The translations under genes and the position numbers were made by a program. From Burkholderia plantarii (lineage in GTDB: Bacteria > Pseudomonadota > Gammaproteobacteria > Burkholderiales > Burkholderiaceae), in NCBI RefSeq assembly GCF_001411805.1, contig NZ_CP007213.1, positions 682,001 through 746,000 on the forward strand: a DNA stretch of 64,000 nt, written 5' to 3'. Below, piece after piece: positions 53,717 to 64,000 of this stretch. Below the pieces are notes generated by a model. It saw only the letters and a list, made by a program, of their open reading frames with translations, ran no database searches and had not been told where the DNA came from. Positions within the stretch are counted from its first letter, which is position 1; the number at the start of each line of letters is the position of its first letter.

Positions 53717-55045
53717 TCAGGTGGCCCGGGTTGTCTCCACCGGCGCGAGGCGCCACGCGCCGAACACCAGATTGACGACGATGGCCGTCAACGTGCCGGC
53801 CGCCATGCCGTTGCCCAGCACGATCTGCAGCGAGGCGGGGAACGACGCATAGACGTTGGGCACCAGTACCGGGATCAGCCCGGCCACGAGCGCCGCCGCC
53901 AGCGTGTATTGATTGCCGCGAGCATGCAGGTCGACCGTGCCGAGCAGATTGATGCCCATCACGCCGATCATCGCGAACACGATCAGCGCGGTGCCGCCGA
54001 CGACCGGCGCGGGGATCGCGTACGCGAAACGCCCGAGCGGCGCGAACAGCGCGATCAGCAGCAGGATCGCGCCCGCCGTCGCGGTGACGTAGCGAGAGCG
54101 CACGCCGGTGGTCTGCACGACGCCGATATTCTCGGCACTGGTGATGATGAGCGAAGTGCCGAGCAGCGAGCCGATCAATGACGCGAGCGCGTCGCCGCGA
54201 ATCGTCCGCGGCACGTCGCGGCGCATATCGATCTTCCTGCCGGTGATTTCGCCGACGGCCACGGTTTGCCCGGTCGCTTCGGCCATCGAGATCACGCAGA
54301 AAATCAGCATGGGCAACGCGGCCAGCACGTCGAAGCGCGGCATGCCGAACGGCAGCAGACCGGGCAGCGTGAAGAGCGGACCGCTCCACAAGCCGCCTGC
54401 CGACATCAACCCCATCGCCCAGCCGGTGAAGGTGCCGGCCACGAGCCCGAGCAGCACCGCAAGCCTGCCCGCGGTGCCCTTGAACAGACGCGCCACCGCG
54501 AGCGTGGCCACGATCGTGATGAGTGCCAGGCCGAGCGACTGTGGGCGTGCGAAGCCCGGCGTGCCCGGTTGCCCGACCACAATGCCGGCGTAGATCCTGA
54601 TCAGGTTCACCGACACGAGCAGCAGCATCGCGCCAACCACCACGCGCGGAAAAAGCCGCAGGCATCGGGCGAAGACCGGCAGCACGATCCAGTAGAACAG
54701 GCTCGCGAGGATCGCGGCGCCGGCGGCCGTGCGCAAGTCCGTCTGCGTTGCGGTCACGGCGAACAGCATGGCGGGCGCTCCGCCGGGCACCATCACGAAC
54801 GGCAGCCGCGCGCCCACTGCGCCCGCGCCGAGCGACTGCAGCAGCGTGCCCACGCCGCACACGAAAAAGGTCCCGCCGATCAGATGCACGGTCGTGTCCG
54901 ACGGCAGCGACAACATGTGCGACACCAGAAAGACCGCGGTGACCGGCGAAGCGGCCATCGACAGGACGTGTTGCAATCCGAACAGCACCAGTTGCCACGC
55001 GGGCAGGCGCGCATCGACGCTGTGAATGGCGGGGTTTGAATTCAC
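53717..55045 (-). CDS. nucleobase:cation symporter-2 family permease (uracil/xanthine type)
   Basis: A 442-aa inner-membrane carrier of the NCS2/UraA-XanQ fold. Features are QLVLFGLQHVLSMAASPVTAVFLVS at helix 1, ALPMLIFCVISMAEATGQTVAVGEITGRKID (the E of the substrate site lies here), and the ENIGVVQTTGVRSRYV motif of the xanthine/uracil permeases. The start is GTG at 55045, with GAGGG 6 nt upstream. The gene sits between the arylsulfotransferase-like and porin genes on the same strand. The unusual setting suggests the substrate may not be a simple nucleobase. Confidence 0.88.
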   Translation of the reverse strand: MNSNPAIHSVDARLPAWQLVLFGLQHVLSMAASPVTAVFLVSHMLSLPSDTTVHLIGGTFFVCGVGTLLQSLGAGAVGARLPFVMVPGGAPAMLFAVTATQTDLRTAAGAAILASLFYWIVLPVFARCLRLFPRVVVGAMLLLVSVNLIRIYAGIVVGQPGTPGFARPQSLGLALITIVATLAVARLFKGTAGRLAVLLGLVAGTFTGWAMGLMSAGGLWSGPLFTLPGLLPFGMPRFDVLAALPMLIFCVISMAEATGQTVAVGEITGRKIDMRRDVPRTIRGDALASLIGSLLGTSLIITSAENIGVVQTTGVRSRYVTATAGAILLLIALFAPLGRFAYAIPAPVVGGTALIVFAMIGVMGINLLGTVDLHARGNQYTLAAALVAGLIPVLVPNVYASFPASLQIVLGNGMAAGTLTAIVVNLVFGAWRLAPVETTRAT

Positions 55046-55083
55046 GTTTCCCTCGGAGTTCGAAGCACGATGATGCGCCTGGC

Positions 55084-56199
55084 TCACGCGTGCAACCACG
55101 GCAATTGCTCGCGGCGGTAACGCAGTGTCTGGAACACGCTGTTCAGCTGACCCGGACCGGTTCGGCGCGCCGCCTCGTCGGGGTATTCGCCGAACCACGG
55201 AATCACGTATTCCCACACCACTTCGCCCGCCGGCGTCACTTCGAACAGGCGCCCGCTGGCCGATTCCGTGATGTGGGTGTTGCCGTTCGGGAGGCGCTGC
55301 GCGTTGCCCATGAACGCGCTGTAGAACATGTTCACCATGTCGTCCGCGTACGACCACACCACCTCGCGGCTCGCCGGGTCGATCTCCAGCACGCGCGAGA
55401 ACGCCACATGCGCGCCGGTGCGGAAGTTGCCGTTGTCGAAGGTGAGGATGTTGCCGTTGGCGAGCGCGACGGGCGCATGCTGATGCGATACCAGGCTCGG
55501 CGGGATATGCATGGTCACGCCGCCCGTCTGCCTGTCGACCGCGATAATGCCCGACGTGGTGCGCAAGCTCATCAGCACCTCGCCCCTGGCGTTGACGCCG
55601 AGTCCGTTCACCAGCGGCCAGTGATAACGGCCGAAGCCTGGCGCAATCGGAAAGTCCTCGGGGTTCAGATGTTCCCAGGCCTTCCATTCCCACACCAGTT
55701 CGCCGGCGCGATTCACCTCGCGGATCACGTCGCCGTACATCACCTCGCCGGGTGCGTGCGCCGTGCCGCCGGGCACGCGCTCCGCGAAGCCCGACGGCAC
55801 CGCCGAGCAGGCGGCGTACAGCAGGTTGCCGTTCGGCAGCCACTGCGCGTCGTGATGATGAGCGGTGTCCTGGTAGCGCCAGACCACCTCGCCTTGCGGC
55901 GTGACTTCGTAGAAGTCGCCGCCATGCCACATCGACCACGATGCGTAGCGGTCTTCCGAGTCCACATGACTGCCGTTGTAGCCAAGATTGCCGTTCGGCA
56001 GGATCACCGCATGGCGGCCGGGGCGCACCGGCATCTGCCACTGGTGAACGACCTCGCCCCCGATGTCGACGAGGTACACGCGGCCACCCGCCGTTTGCGG
56101 CGCGATCAGCGTGTAGCCGCCGGCGCACAGGTCCGGGTCGTGAGCAATCAGGCCGACGCCGCGGCGCCGCTGGGTGACTTGATCGACTTTGGTGGTCAC
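55084..56199 (-). CDS. arylsulfotransferase (ASST)-like beta-propeller protein
   Basis: A 371-aa protein built from repeats such as GGEVVHQWQMPVRPGRHAVILPNGNLGYN, GEVVWRYQDTAHHHDAQWLPNGNLLYAA, GELVWEWKAWEHL and GEVVWEYVIPWFGEYP. This 'E-V-V-W ... H ... LPNGN' pattern is that of the arylsulfotransferase six-bladed propeller. No signal peptide, whereas known AssT proteins are periplasmic, and the pathway partner DsbL/I pair is absent. It may bind or modify an aromatic compound. It is divergent from the LysR gene and upstream of the permease and porin. Confidence 0.82.
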   Translation of the reverse strand: MTTKVDQVTQRRRGVGLIAHDPDLCAGGYTLIAPQTAGGRVYLVDIGGEVVHQWQMPVRPGRHAVILPNGNLGYNGSHVDSEDRYASWSMWHGGDFYEVTPQGEVVWRYQDTAHHHDAQWLPNGNLLYAACSAVPSGFAERVPGGTAHAPGEVMYGDVIREVNRAGELVWEWKAWEHLNPEDFPIAPGFGRYHWPLVNGLGVNARGEVLMSLRTTSGIIAVDRQTGGVTMHIPPSLVSHQHAPVALANGNILTFDNGNFRTGAHVAFSRVLEIDPASREVVWSYADDMVNMFYSAFMGNAQRLPNGNTHITESASGRLFEVTPAGEVVWEYVIPWFGEYPDEAARRTGPGQLNSVFQTLRYRREQLPWLHA

Positions 56200-56274
56200 A
56201 TTTCGCTCCGTTAAGATGACGGAGCAGAATCTAGGCTATTCGTGGTGTCAGGAAAATATGATTGTTCTATACGG

Positions 56275-56297
56275 GCCGTATGGAAAAACCATACGGC
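56275..56297. promoter_or_regulatory. LysR-type dyad between the ASST-like and LysR genes
   Basis: GCCGTATGG at 56275-56283, AAAAA, CCATACGGC at 56289-56297: a perfect 9-bp dyad with a 5-bp spacer. It lies just before the ATG at 56304 of the LysR gene and about 76 bp from the divergent ASST-like start. It covers the alternative ATG at 56280, which argues that 56304 is the true start. Confidence 0.65.
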
Positions 56298-56303
56298 AAA
56301 TTC

Positions 56304-57260
56304 ATGCGTCCAATATCGCAGACGTTCCGGTGTTTCGACGAGGTGGTCAGGCGCGGTTCGATCCGCAAGGCGGCCGAAGCGCTGCACCTGACCGCCGCCG
56401 CGGTGCATCAGCAGATCCTCAATCTGGAAGAGCAGGTCGGCTCGCCGCTGTTCGACCGCTTGCCGCGCGGCATGCAACTGACCACGGCGGGCGAGATCAT
56501 CATTGCCGCGGTGCGGCGCAGCCAGCGCGATTTCGACAATGCGATGACGCAGGTCGAGGATCTGCGCTCGCTGCGTCGTGGACACGTGAATCTCGCGGTG
56601 TCGCCCTCGTCGGCGGAACAGCTGGTGCCGGACGCGATCCAGGCCGCGATGAAGCGCTATCCGGGGGTGACCTATAGCGTGCGATCGGGCAATGGCGAGA
56701 GCATCCTGAAGTGGGTCGAGACAGGCGAGGCGGATATCGGCTACGGCCTGCGCCGCAAGCCGCCGCTCGGCGTCGTGGAAGTGCGCGCGTTCGCGCAGCA
56801 TCTCGGGCTCGTCACGCCCCCGGGACATCCGCTCACGACGCTGCAGCGACGTCCGCGTTTGCGCGAGTGCCTCGACTATCCGCTCATTCTGATGACGCCG
56901 GATACCGAATTGCGCTTGATGGTGGACCAGATCGATCACCGGGAGCGCCGCAAGGCGCGTCCGCTGGTGGAGACCAGTTCGGTTTCGATGGTGCGCCGGC
57001 TCGTGGCGGACGGCGTGGGCATCGGCTTTCTGATCGCGGAGAACGTCGCGGAAGATGTCGCCCGGCGCAAGCTCGCGTGGACACCGCTCGCCGACACGGG
57101 CGCCCAGTCGTTCAGTTGCCTGTATCAACGCTCGGATCTGACGACCACGGTCGCGATGAGCATGTTCCTGCAGTTTCTCGGCCAGGCGATCGAGACCATC
57201 AACGATCACTTTCACGCCGCGACGCAACCGGCCCGCAAGCGCGGCACCCGGGCCACCTGA
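56304..57260 (+). CDS. LysR-family regulator
   Basis: A 318-aa regulator with a HTH at about residues 3-60 (SQTFRCFDEVVRRGSIRKAAEALHLTAAAVHQQILNLEEQVG) and an effector domain (about 90-295; VNLAVSPSSAEQLVPDAIQAAMKRYP; GIGFLIAENVAEDVARRKL). The ATG at 56304 was chosen because a perfect LysR-type dyad overlaps the upstream ATG at 56280. It should control the divergent ASST-like, permease and porin genes. Confidence 0.9.
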   Translation: MRPISQTFRCFDEVVRRGSIRKAAEALHLTAAAVHQQILNLEEQVGSPLFDRLPRGMQLTTAGEIIIAAVRRSQRDFDNAMTQVEDLRSLRRGHVNLAVSPSSAEQLVPDAIQAAMKRYPGVTYSVRSGNGESILKWVETGEADIGYGLRRKPPLGVVEVRAFAQHLGLVTPPGHPLTTLQRRPRLRECLDYPLILMTPDTELRLMVDQIDHRERRKARPLVETSSVSMVRRLVADGVGIGFLIAENVAEDVARRKLAWTPLADTGAQSFSCLYQRSDLTTTVAMSMFLQFLGQAIETINDHFHAATQPARKRGTRAT

Positions 57261-57537
57261 ATCCTTGGCGCGCCGGGGCCCGCGCGCTGCGCCGCGGCGG
57301 CGTCCTGGTGCCGCTACGTTTGCCTTCCTGCCCCGGCGTGCTGTCGCCGGGGTCCTCGTGCTCGTCGGAATTGCCTTGCCCGGTGCGGGGCGGGTCCGTG
57401 GGCATGATGCGTCTCCTCATGGGGTGGGGGGCCATGGAAATGGGCATGCCGCGTGCCAGCCTTCCGACCTCGGCGCGGTCCACCGCACCCGGCCGTCGCG
57501 TCGAAACAATCTGTTACAAACTGCCGTTTTCGGCCCT

Positions 57538-57566
57538 CTTGAAGGGCGCGCCGGCCGACTCTATTT
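57538..57566 (+). promoter_or_regulatory. possible heat-shock promoter of groES
   Basis: CTTGAAG at 57538-57544 matches the sigma-32 -35 box; a weak -10-like CTATTT lies at 57561-57566. It stands 103 bp before groES. No CIRCE element was seen. This is the only signal found in the 400-bp gap 57261-57668, which otherwise holds nothing I can support. Confidence 0.3.
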
Positions 57567-57668
57567 CGCTTTCCGCCAGACACTGGCTCGGCTGCGCCGC
57601 GGCGCATCGCTCCCGGTACGCAGCCGGATTCCCTTATTGGTGATCCTTTCATCGCTCAGGAGATGGAA

Positions 57669-59689
<2,021 letters not shown>

Positions 59690-59797
59690 CCCGGCAGTGT
59701 TGTCCGCATGCGCCGGCCGGCAGCGCGGCCGGCGCGATCCGTTCGGCGCCGCATGCCTGTTGCGTTGCGCGGGGCCGCCTTTCGTGCAGGAACGGTC

Positions 59798-60052
59798 ATG
59801 AAACTGACGCTCCATATTGATTCGAAGCCGCTGGAAGTCGAGATCGACGACGTCGTGGCGGGGCTGCTGGCCGCGCGCCTCGACCTTCCCGCCGGTGGAG
59901 ACAACCAGGACGCCCTCGCCCGTTATCTCGGCGAGAAGGGCGCGCCCTGGACGCTCGACGAGGAGCACATGCGCAGGCGCATCCTGCGCAGGCTCATTCT
60001 GGACATCGCCGACCCGGCGCTGGTGATTCGCCATCTGATGGCCGACGAGTGA
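59798..60052 (+). CDS. small conserved hypothetical protein after groEL
   Basis: An 84-aa protein: MKLTLHIDSKPLEVEIDDVVAG forms two strands, then helices (LLAARLDLP; NQDALARYLGEKG; MRRRILRRLILDIADPALVIRHLM). I do not recognise a family. The ATG at 59798 was preferred because the upstream reading is Arg-rich. It lies 109 bp after groEL on the same strand and could be in the same transcript. Confidence 0.7.
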   Translation: MKLTLHIDSKPLEVEIDDVVAGLLAARLDLPAGGDNQDALARYLGEKGAPWTLDEEHMRRRILRRLILDIADPALVIRHLMADE

Positions 60053-60475
60053 ACCGGGCAGGCCGGGCCGGGCGGGAAGTCCGGCATGGCAGGCCGCCGG
60101 CCGGCCGGGGGCGTCGGGGCACGGTGGCCATGATCCCGCCCGCCAGTCCGGCTGACGGCACAGCGGGCGTCGGTGGCATCCGCCCGACAGTCGGCAATCC
60201 GGACGAGATCAACGCCAGCCCGACATCCGCCTTGTCGTGGACGGCGCTCGTCCATGCCGGATCATACTGGGCCGATGCCAGGATGCCGACCACGCCCGCG
60301 TCGGCACCCGCCACGGTGGTTTGCATGCTCGCGCGCTGGCGCGCGCCCGTCCGGGCCGGCAGCGCACCGACCGGTACGGGGAAGGCCCGCGGGAAATGGC
60401 GCCCGGCCTGGCGCCCGGCGGCGTCGAGCCGCCGATCCGGCCATGCGGCGGGCCGGGCGCGCGCGTCGCCCCGCC
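60053..60475. other. 423-bp intergenic region, nothing supported
   Basis: Very GC-rich sequence between the convergent small gene and the porin gene. Open frames in it are shadows of composition. No clear terminator was found. Confidence 0.4.
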
Positions 60476-61648
60476 TTAGAACCGATGCATCATCCCCAGC
60501 CGCACCACGGTCTGGTTCACGCCCGACGAAGCCCCCGCCGACGCGTCGATGATCTGCGCATCGTCGAAGCTGGTACCGGTATGCGCGCTGACCGCGTGCT
60601 GATACGCCGTCTGGATGTACAGCGAGGTGCGCTTGCTGAGGTCGTAGTCGAGCATCAGCGCGAGCTGGTGGTACTTCGGCGTGTAATCACCCTGCTGCGA
60701 ATGCAGGTGCGCGATCGTGAACGTGTAAGACGCGCCGAGCCAGAACGCCGAGTTGAAGTAGTACTGCGAATTGAACTCGATGTTGTCGAACTTCCAGGCG
60801 TTCCAGGCCGCGCCGTTCGACGGCGTGCTGTTGGCGAGCCAGACGTTGCTGGTGGGGTTGTAGACGTCGACGTGCGAATACGAGGCCGCCACCTGCACCT
60901 TCGTGAAGCGGTAGGACACCGCCGCGCCGATGTTCTGCTCCGACGTGCCGTCGAACAGGTCGCCCGCCGTGACCGCGCCGCCCGCCGTCGAGCCCTGGTT
61001 GTTCATGCGCAGGTACGAGGCCGCCGCCGTCAGGCCGCCGTTCTGGTAGTTGACCGTCGCGCCCCACAGGCGGTTGTTCGAGAAGCCGGTCTGGTTCGAG
61101 AAGCCGTACATCGCCTCGACGGTCAGCCCGTTCCAGGTCGGGCTCACGTACTTGACCGAGTTGTTGACGCGGAAATCCCAGTCCTCGTTGTTGTTGTCGA
61201 ACGGCACGGTGGCGATGTCGCCGGCCCAGTTGCCGGCGGCGGTCAGCGACGCGAAGCCGAGCGAATCGACGGTGATGTCGTACTGACGGCCCAGCGTGAC
61301 GGTGCCGTAGCGGTCGCTCGCGAGCCCCACGTAGGCCTGCCGGCCGAATTCGCTGCCGTCCTGGCCGAGCTTGCCGTTGTTGATGTTGAAGCCGTTCTCG
61401 AGCAGGAACACGGCATGGTTGCCGCCGCCCAGGTCCTCGTTGCCCTTCAGGCCCCAGCGGCTGCCCGCCGTGTCGCCGCTCGAGAGCTGGTAGGCGGAGT
61501 GGCCGCCGGCGTTGCTCGTGAAGTTCAGGCCTTCGTCGATCAGGCCATAGAGCGTGACGCTCGATTGCGCGTGCGCGGCGCCGGCGAACAGCGCGGTAAC
61601 GGCGGTGACGATGCCGAGCGCGGTGTGCTGGAGCGATGTGGTCTTCAT
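60476..61648 (-). CDS. Gram-negative porin (OmpC-like, Burkholderia type)
   Basis: A 390-aa barrel. The signal ends at GAAHAQ; the mature protein begins SSVTLYGLIDEGLNFTSN, followed by SRWGLKGNEDLGGGNHAVFLLENGFN and FGRQAYVGLASDRYGTVTLGRQYD. It ends in LGMMHRF with terminal Phe. It has more Asn and Tyr in the loops than the other porin at 52558. It is monocistronic with a 330-bp upstream gap. Confidence 0.94.
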   Translation of the reverse strand: MKTTSLQHTALGIVTAVTALFAGAAHAQSSVTLYGLIDEGLNFTSNAGGHSAYQLSSGDTAGSRWGLKGNEDLGGGNHAVFLLENGFNINNGKLGQDGSEFGRQAYVGLASDRYGTVTLGRQYDITVDSLGFASLTAAGNWAGDIATVPFDNNNEDWDFRVNNSVKYVSPTWNGLTVEAMYGFSNQTGFSNNRLWGATVNYQNGGLTAAASYLRMNNQGSTAGGAVTAGDLFDGTSEQNIGAAVSYRFTKVQVAASYSHVDVYNPTSNVWLANSTPSNGAAWNAWKFDNIEFNSQYYFNSAFWLGASYTFTIAHLHSQQGDYTPKYHQLALMLDYDLSKRTSLYIQTAYQHAVSAHTGTSFDDAQIIDASAGASSGVNQTVVRLGMMHRF

Positions 61649-61977
61649 GTTTTTCCCTTCCTGAAGGTGATCGTTATGGGGCCGTCACGCGACGGATGAC
61701 GGAGTGTAGGTAGCGGGAAAAACGTGTCGGGAGGGAACCGTGAAATTCAGAGTTCCGGTCTTTGCAAGAGCACGCGGCACGCCCGGTGGCGCGCAATTCG
61801 AGGGAAACGGGAAACGGCCGGCGCGATTGTTTCGTTGTATTTATGTTTCGCGGCCCTTGACGGCCGGATTTTTCTTCGCGGGGGAGGCGGGCGGCGGCTC
61901 TCGCAGCCGCAGGAAAGGGCGGGGCGGCACGCGAGCCGCCCGTCGGGAAGCCGCCCGCGAGCGGGGCGGCGCGTCCC
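61649..61977. other. 329-bp intergenic region with GC-rich inverted repeats
   Basis: Between the porin start and the LysE stop. Near 61919-61970 are several GGGCGGC/GCCGCCC repeats that could form a terminator-like stem for the LysE gene. No gene is supported. Confidence 0.4.
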
Positions 61978-62604
61978 TCAGCGCACCAGCTGGCGCACGC
62001 CGAGCGCGATGATCACGCCGCCGCAGGCGCGATCGATCCAGGCCTTGCCGCGCCGGTAGGCGCCGGCCACGTCCGGGTGCGAGAGCACCAGCGCGACGCA
62101 GCCGTACCACGACGACGACACCACCAGCACCACCGACAGCATCACGCCGAAGGTCGGCCACGCAACGTGCGCGGGCGTGGCCGAGGCGAACACGGCCGCG
62201 AAGAACGCGATCGACTTCGGGTTGGCGATGTTGGTGGCCACGCCCTGCACGTAGGCGCGGCGGTGGCTGGTATCGGTGGCGCTGGCGGCCAGCGGGTCCA
62301 CGGCGGGCGCGGCCGTGGCCTTGACGATCAGGCGCGAGCCGAACCAGATCAGGTAGCCGGCGCCGGCCACCTTCACCACCAGCGCGATCCACGGGAACGC
62401 GGTAAACACGATGCCGACGCCGAGGATCGCGCAGCTGGCCCAGAACAGGTTGACCGAGACGATCCCGCCCACCAGCGCGAGCGCGGCCGGGCGCGTGGAC
62501 GAGGCGGCCTTGTGCGCGACGGCGACGAAGTTCGGCCCGGGCGCGACCACGCCGACCACGTACACGGACAACACGGCGACGATCGCGTGCCAGTCGATCA
62601 GCAT
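61978..62604 (-). CDS. LysE/RhtB-family exporter
   Basis: A 208-aa inner-membrane exporter. VVAPGPNFVAVAHKAASSTRPAALALVGGIVSVNLFW (family start signature, about residue 20) and ATNIANPKSIAFFAAVFASATP (about 115) are diagnostic. It has about six helices. It lies 28 bp downstream of nadE on the same strand and may be co-transcribed. Substrate unknown; homologues export threonine or homoserine. Confidence 0.88.
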   Translation of the reverse strand: MLIDWHAIVAVLSVYVVGVVAPGPNFVAVAHKAASSTRPAALALVGGIVSVNLFWASCAILGVGIVFTAFPWIALVVKVAGAGYLIWFGSRLIVKATAAPAVDPLAASATDTSHRRAYVQGVATNIANPKSIAFFAAVFASATPAHVAWPTFGVMLSVVLVVSSSWYGCVALVLSHPDVAGAYRRGKAWIDRACGGVIIALGVRQLVR

Positions 62605-62632
62605 GACGGCGCCTCCGTGAACGGCGCGGCGC

Positions 62633-63496
62633 TCATGCCACGCCGCCTTGCGGGTGCGGCCAGTCGAACGGCGTGTAGGGCAGCGCGCGCTTGTGGCGCG
62701 TCAGGTCGTAGAAGCGCAGCACGGTTTCGTAGACGTGATCGTCCACCGGCTTGCCTTCGAGGAAATCGTCGATCTGGTCGTAGGTCACGCCGTAGGCGGT
62801 CTCGTCGGGCAGCAGCGGGCGCAGCGCCTCGAGGTCGGCGGTCGGCACCTTCATCACGAGCGCTTCCGCGCCGCCGAGGTGGCGCGCCACCGCGCGCACG
62901 CGGCGCTTGGTCAGGCCGGCGAGCGGCAGGATGTCGGCGCCGCCGTCGCCGAACTTGGTGAAGAAGCCCATCACCGATTCGGCCGCGTGATCGGTGCCGA
63001 TCACGATGCCGCGCCGCGCGCCGGCCACCGCGTACTGCGCGATCATCCGCTCGCGCGCCTTGACGTTGCCGTGGACGAAATCCTGCTGCGCCTCGTCGCG
63101 GAACGCCTGGCCGGCGGCCGTCACGGCGCCGAGCATCGCGTCGGCGGCGGGCTTGACGTCGATCGTCAGGTTCTCGTCGGCGGCCACGAAGGCGAGCGCG
63201 CGCTGCGCGTCTTCCTCGTCGCGCTGCACGCCGTAGGGCAGCCGCACGGCGATGAAGCGCGCGTCGTAGCCGCTCGCGCGCAGCCGCTCGACGGCCAGCT
63301 GCGCGAGGCGGCCGGCCGTCGACGAATCGACGCCGCCGCTGATGCCGAGCACGTAGGTGGCCAGGCCGGTCGAGCGCAGATAGTCGGCCAGGAAGGCGAC
63401 GCGGCGCTCGGCCTCGGCGGCGGCGTCGAAGCTCGGCGCCACCAGCAGTTCGGCGGCGATCGCGCGTTGCCGCGCGGCGTAGTCAGGGCGGGTCAT
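62633..63496 (-). CDS. nadE: NH3-dependent NAD+ synthetase
   Basis: A 287-aa single-domain enzyme that makes NAD from nicotinate adenine dinucleotide, ammonia and ATP in the cytosol. The PP-loop VLGISGGVDSSTAGRLA (about residue 55), the RLPYGVQRDEEDAQ block, GNVKARERMIAQYAVA, GTDHAAESVMGFFTKFGDGGADILPLAGLTKRRVRAVA and the C-terminal KRALPYTPFD are all present. There is no nitrilase domain. This is the E. coli-type enzyme. Confidence 0.95.
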   Translation of the reverse strand: MTRPDYAARQRAIAAELLVAPSFDAAAEAERRVAFLADYLRSTGLATYVLGISGGVDSSTAGRLAQLAVERLRASGYDARFIAVRLPYGVQRDEEDAQRALAFVAADENLTIDVKPAADAMLGAVTAAGQAFRDEAQQDFVHGNVKARERMIAQYAVAGARRGIVIGTDHAAESVMGFFTKFGDGGADILPLAGLTKRRVRAVARHLGGAEALVMKVPTADLEALRPLLPDETAYGVTYDQIDDFLEGKPVDDHVYETVLRFYDLTRHKRALPYTPFDWPHPQGGVA

Positions 63497-63535
63497 CTCG
63501 GGGTAGCTCCGGAACGGATCAGGTCAGATCGCGCA

Positions 63536-64000
63536 TCATAAGCGCAAACGCGCGGCTCGGCGCGCCCGCGCCAGCGTGACCCCGGCCAGCGCCACCGCGA
63601 AGCCGGCCAGCTGCAGCGCGCCGAGCGTCTCGCCGAACAGCAGGTAGCCCTGCAGCGCGGCCAGCGGCGGCGCGAGGAACATCAGCGAGGTCGCGCGCGC
63701 GGCGCCGCCACGGCGCAGCAGCCAGACCAGCAGCACGATCGCGCTGCCCGAGAGCATTGCCACGCCCCACGCGAGCGAGAACCACAGCGTGGGCGAGGCG
63801 ATCCAGCGCGTCTCGCCGAGCGCGAGCGCGAAGCCGGCCGCCACGGCCGCCGCGCCGGCGTTCTGCACGGCCACGGTGGTGCGCAGGTCGGTCCGCGCGA
63901 CGGCGGTTTTCTGGTAGAGCGAGCCGGCCGTGATCGAGGCGATCGCCAGCAGCGCGACGAGCACCGTGAGCGCCGACAGCCCCGACGCCGCCGCCGGCGC
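63536..64000 (-). CDS. EamA/DMT-family transporter, N-terminal part beyond the window
   Basis: The open frame runs off the right edge, so only the C-terminal half (about 154 residues) is seen. It contains the second EamA repeat: GSLYQKTAVARTDLRTTVAVQNAGAAAVAAGFAL, LWFSLAWGVAMLSGSAIVLLVWLLRRGGAARATSLMFLAPPLAALQGYLLFGETL. Helix count and motif match the family. Substrate unknown. Confidence 0.8.
   Translation of the reverse strand, partial: APAAASGLSALTVLVALLAIASITAGSLYQKTAVARTDLRTTVAVQNAGAAAVAAGFALALGETRWIASPTLWFSLAWGVAMLSGSAIVLLVWLLRRGGAARATSLMFLAPPLAALQGYLLFGETLGALQLAGFAVALAGVTLARARRAARLRL

Overview
The window is from a high-GC betaproteobacterium of the Burkholderia group. The evidence is the rrn operon (16S, tRNA-Ile, tRNA-Ala, 23S, 5S), the GC-rich codon use of most genes, and the many Burkholderia-type families present: two general porins, DUF3717, a MocR regulator, several LysR and Lrp regulators and an S53 peptidase. 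The species cannot be fixed by eye.

Layout. 1-4.8 kb: rRNA operon, with the 16S cut at the left edge, and a terminator. 5-25.5 kb: ordinary accessory metabolism and transport. This includes a DHA2 drug exporter, a 2OG-Fe(II) oxygenase, a PiT phosphate transporter, an EamA exporter divergent from a MocR regulator, an agmatinase-type hydrolase with an MHS-type MFS transporter and a divergent LysR, Lrp and LysE genes, a pair of acid-type peptidases (S53 and S10), and a GntR / gamma-glutamyltransferase / OFA-type MFS group. 26-40.3 kb: a long co-directional run encoding an ECF sigma factor, FecR, an Lrp regulator, a TonB receptor with an STN signalling domain, TonB, ExbB, ExbD, an SbmA/YddA-like ABC protein, a thioredoxin fusion, TldE, TldD, a small unknown protein and a DUF2891 protein. 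It reads as a surface-signalled system that imports a peptide or protein ligand and cleaves it inside the cell. It resembles the Fus/YddAB-PqqL design, with TldD/TldE in place of the M16 protease.

40.3-47.3 kb: a visibly AT-rich island next to a dead IS701-type transposase. On the minus strand it carries a tightly coupled gene set: a McjD-like ABC exporter, an 89-aa helical protein, an unrecognised 418-aa protein, a 53-aa peptide with a Gly/Ser/Asn-rich C-terminus, an asparagine-synthetase-like ATP-dependent enzyme about the size of the lasso cyclase McjC, and an APH-fold kinase-like protein. This is the best candidate for an undescribed system: a RiPP (ribosomal peptide natural product) locus with a lasso-compatible core but no recognisable lasso leader peptidase, plus two proteins not normally found in lasso clusters. 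Next to it, reading away, is a MacA-MacB-TolC tripartite exporter (47.7-52.5 kb), which could carry the product across the outer membrane.

52.5-64 kb: a porin, a uracil/xanthine-type permease and an arylsulfotransferase-like beta-propeller protein beside a divergent LysR with a strong dyad; an accessory groES-groEL pair whose GroEL lacks the Gly-Gly-Met tail; a second porin; a LysE exporter; NadE; and an EamA protein cut by the right edge.
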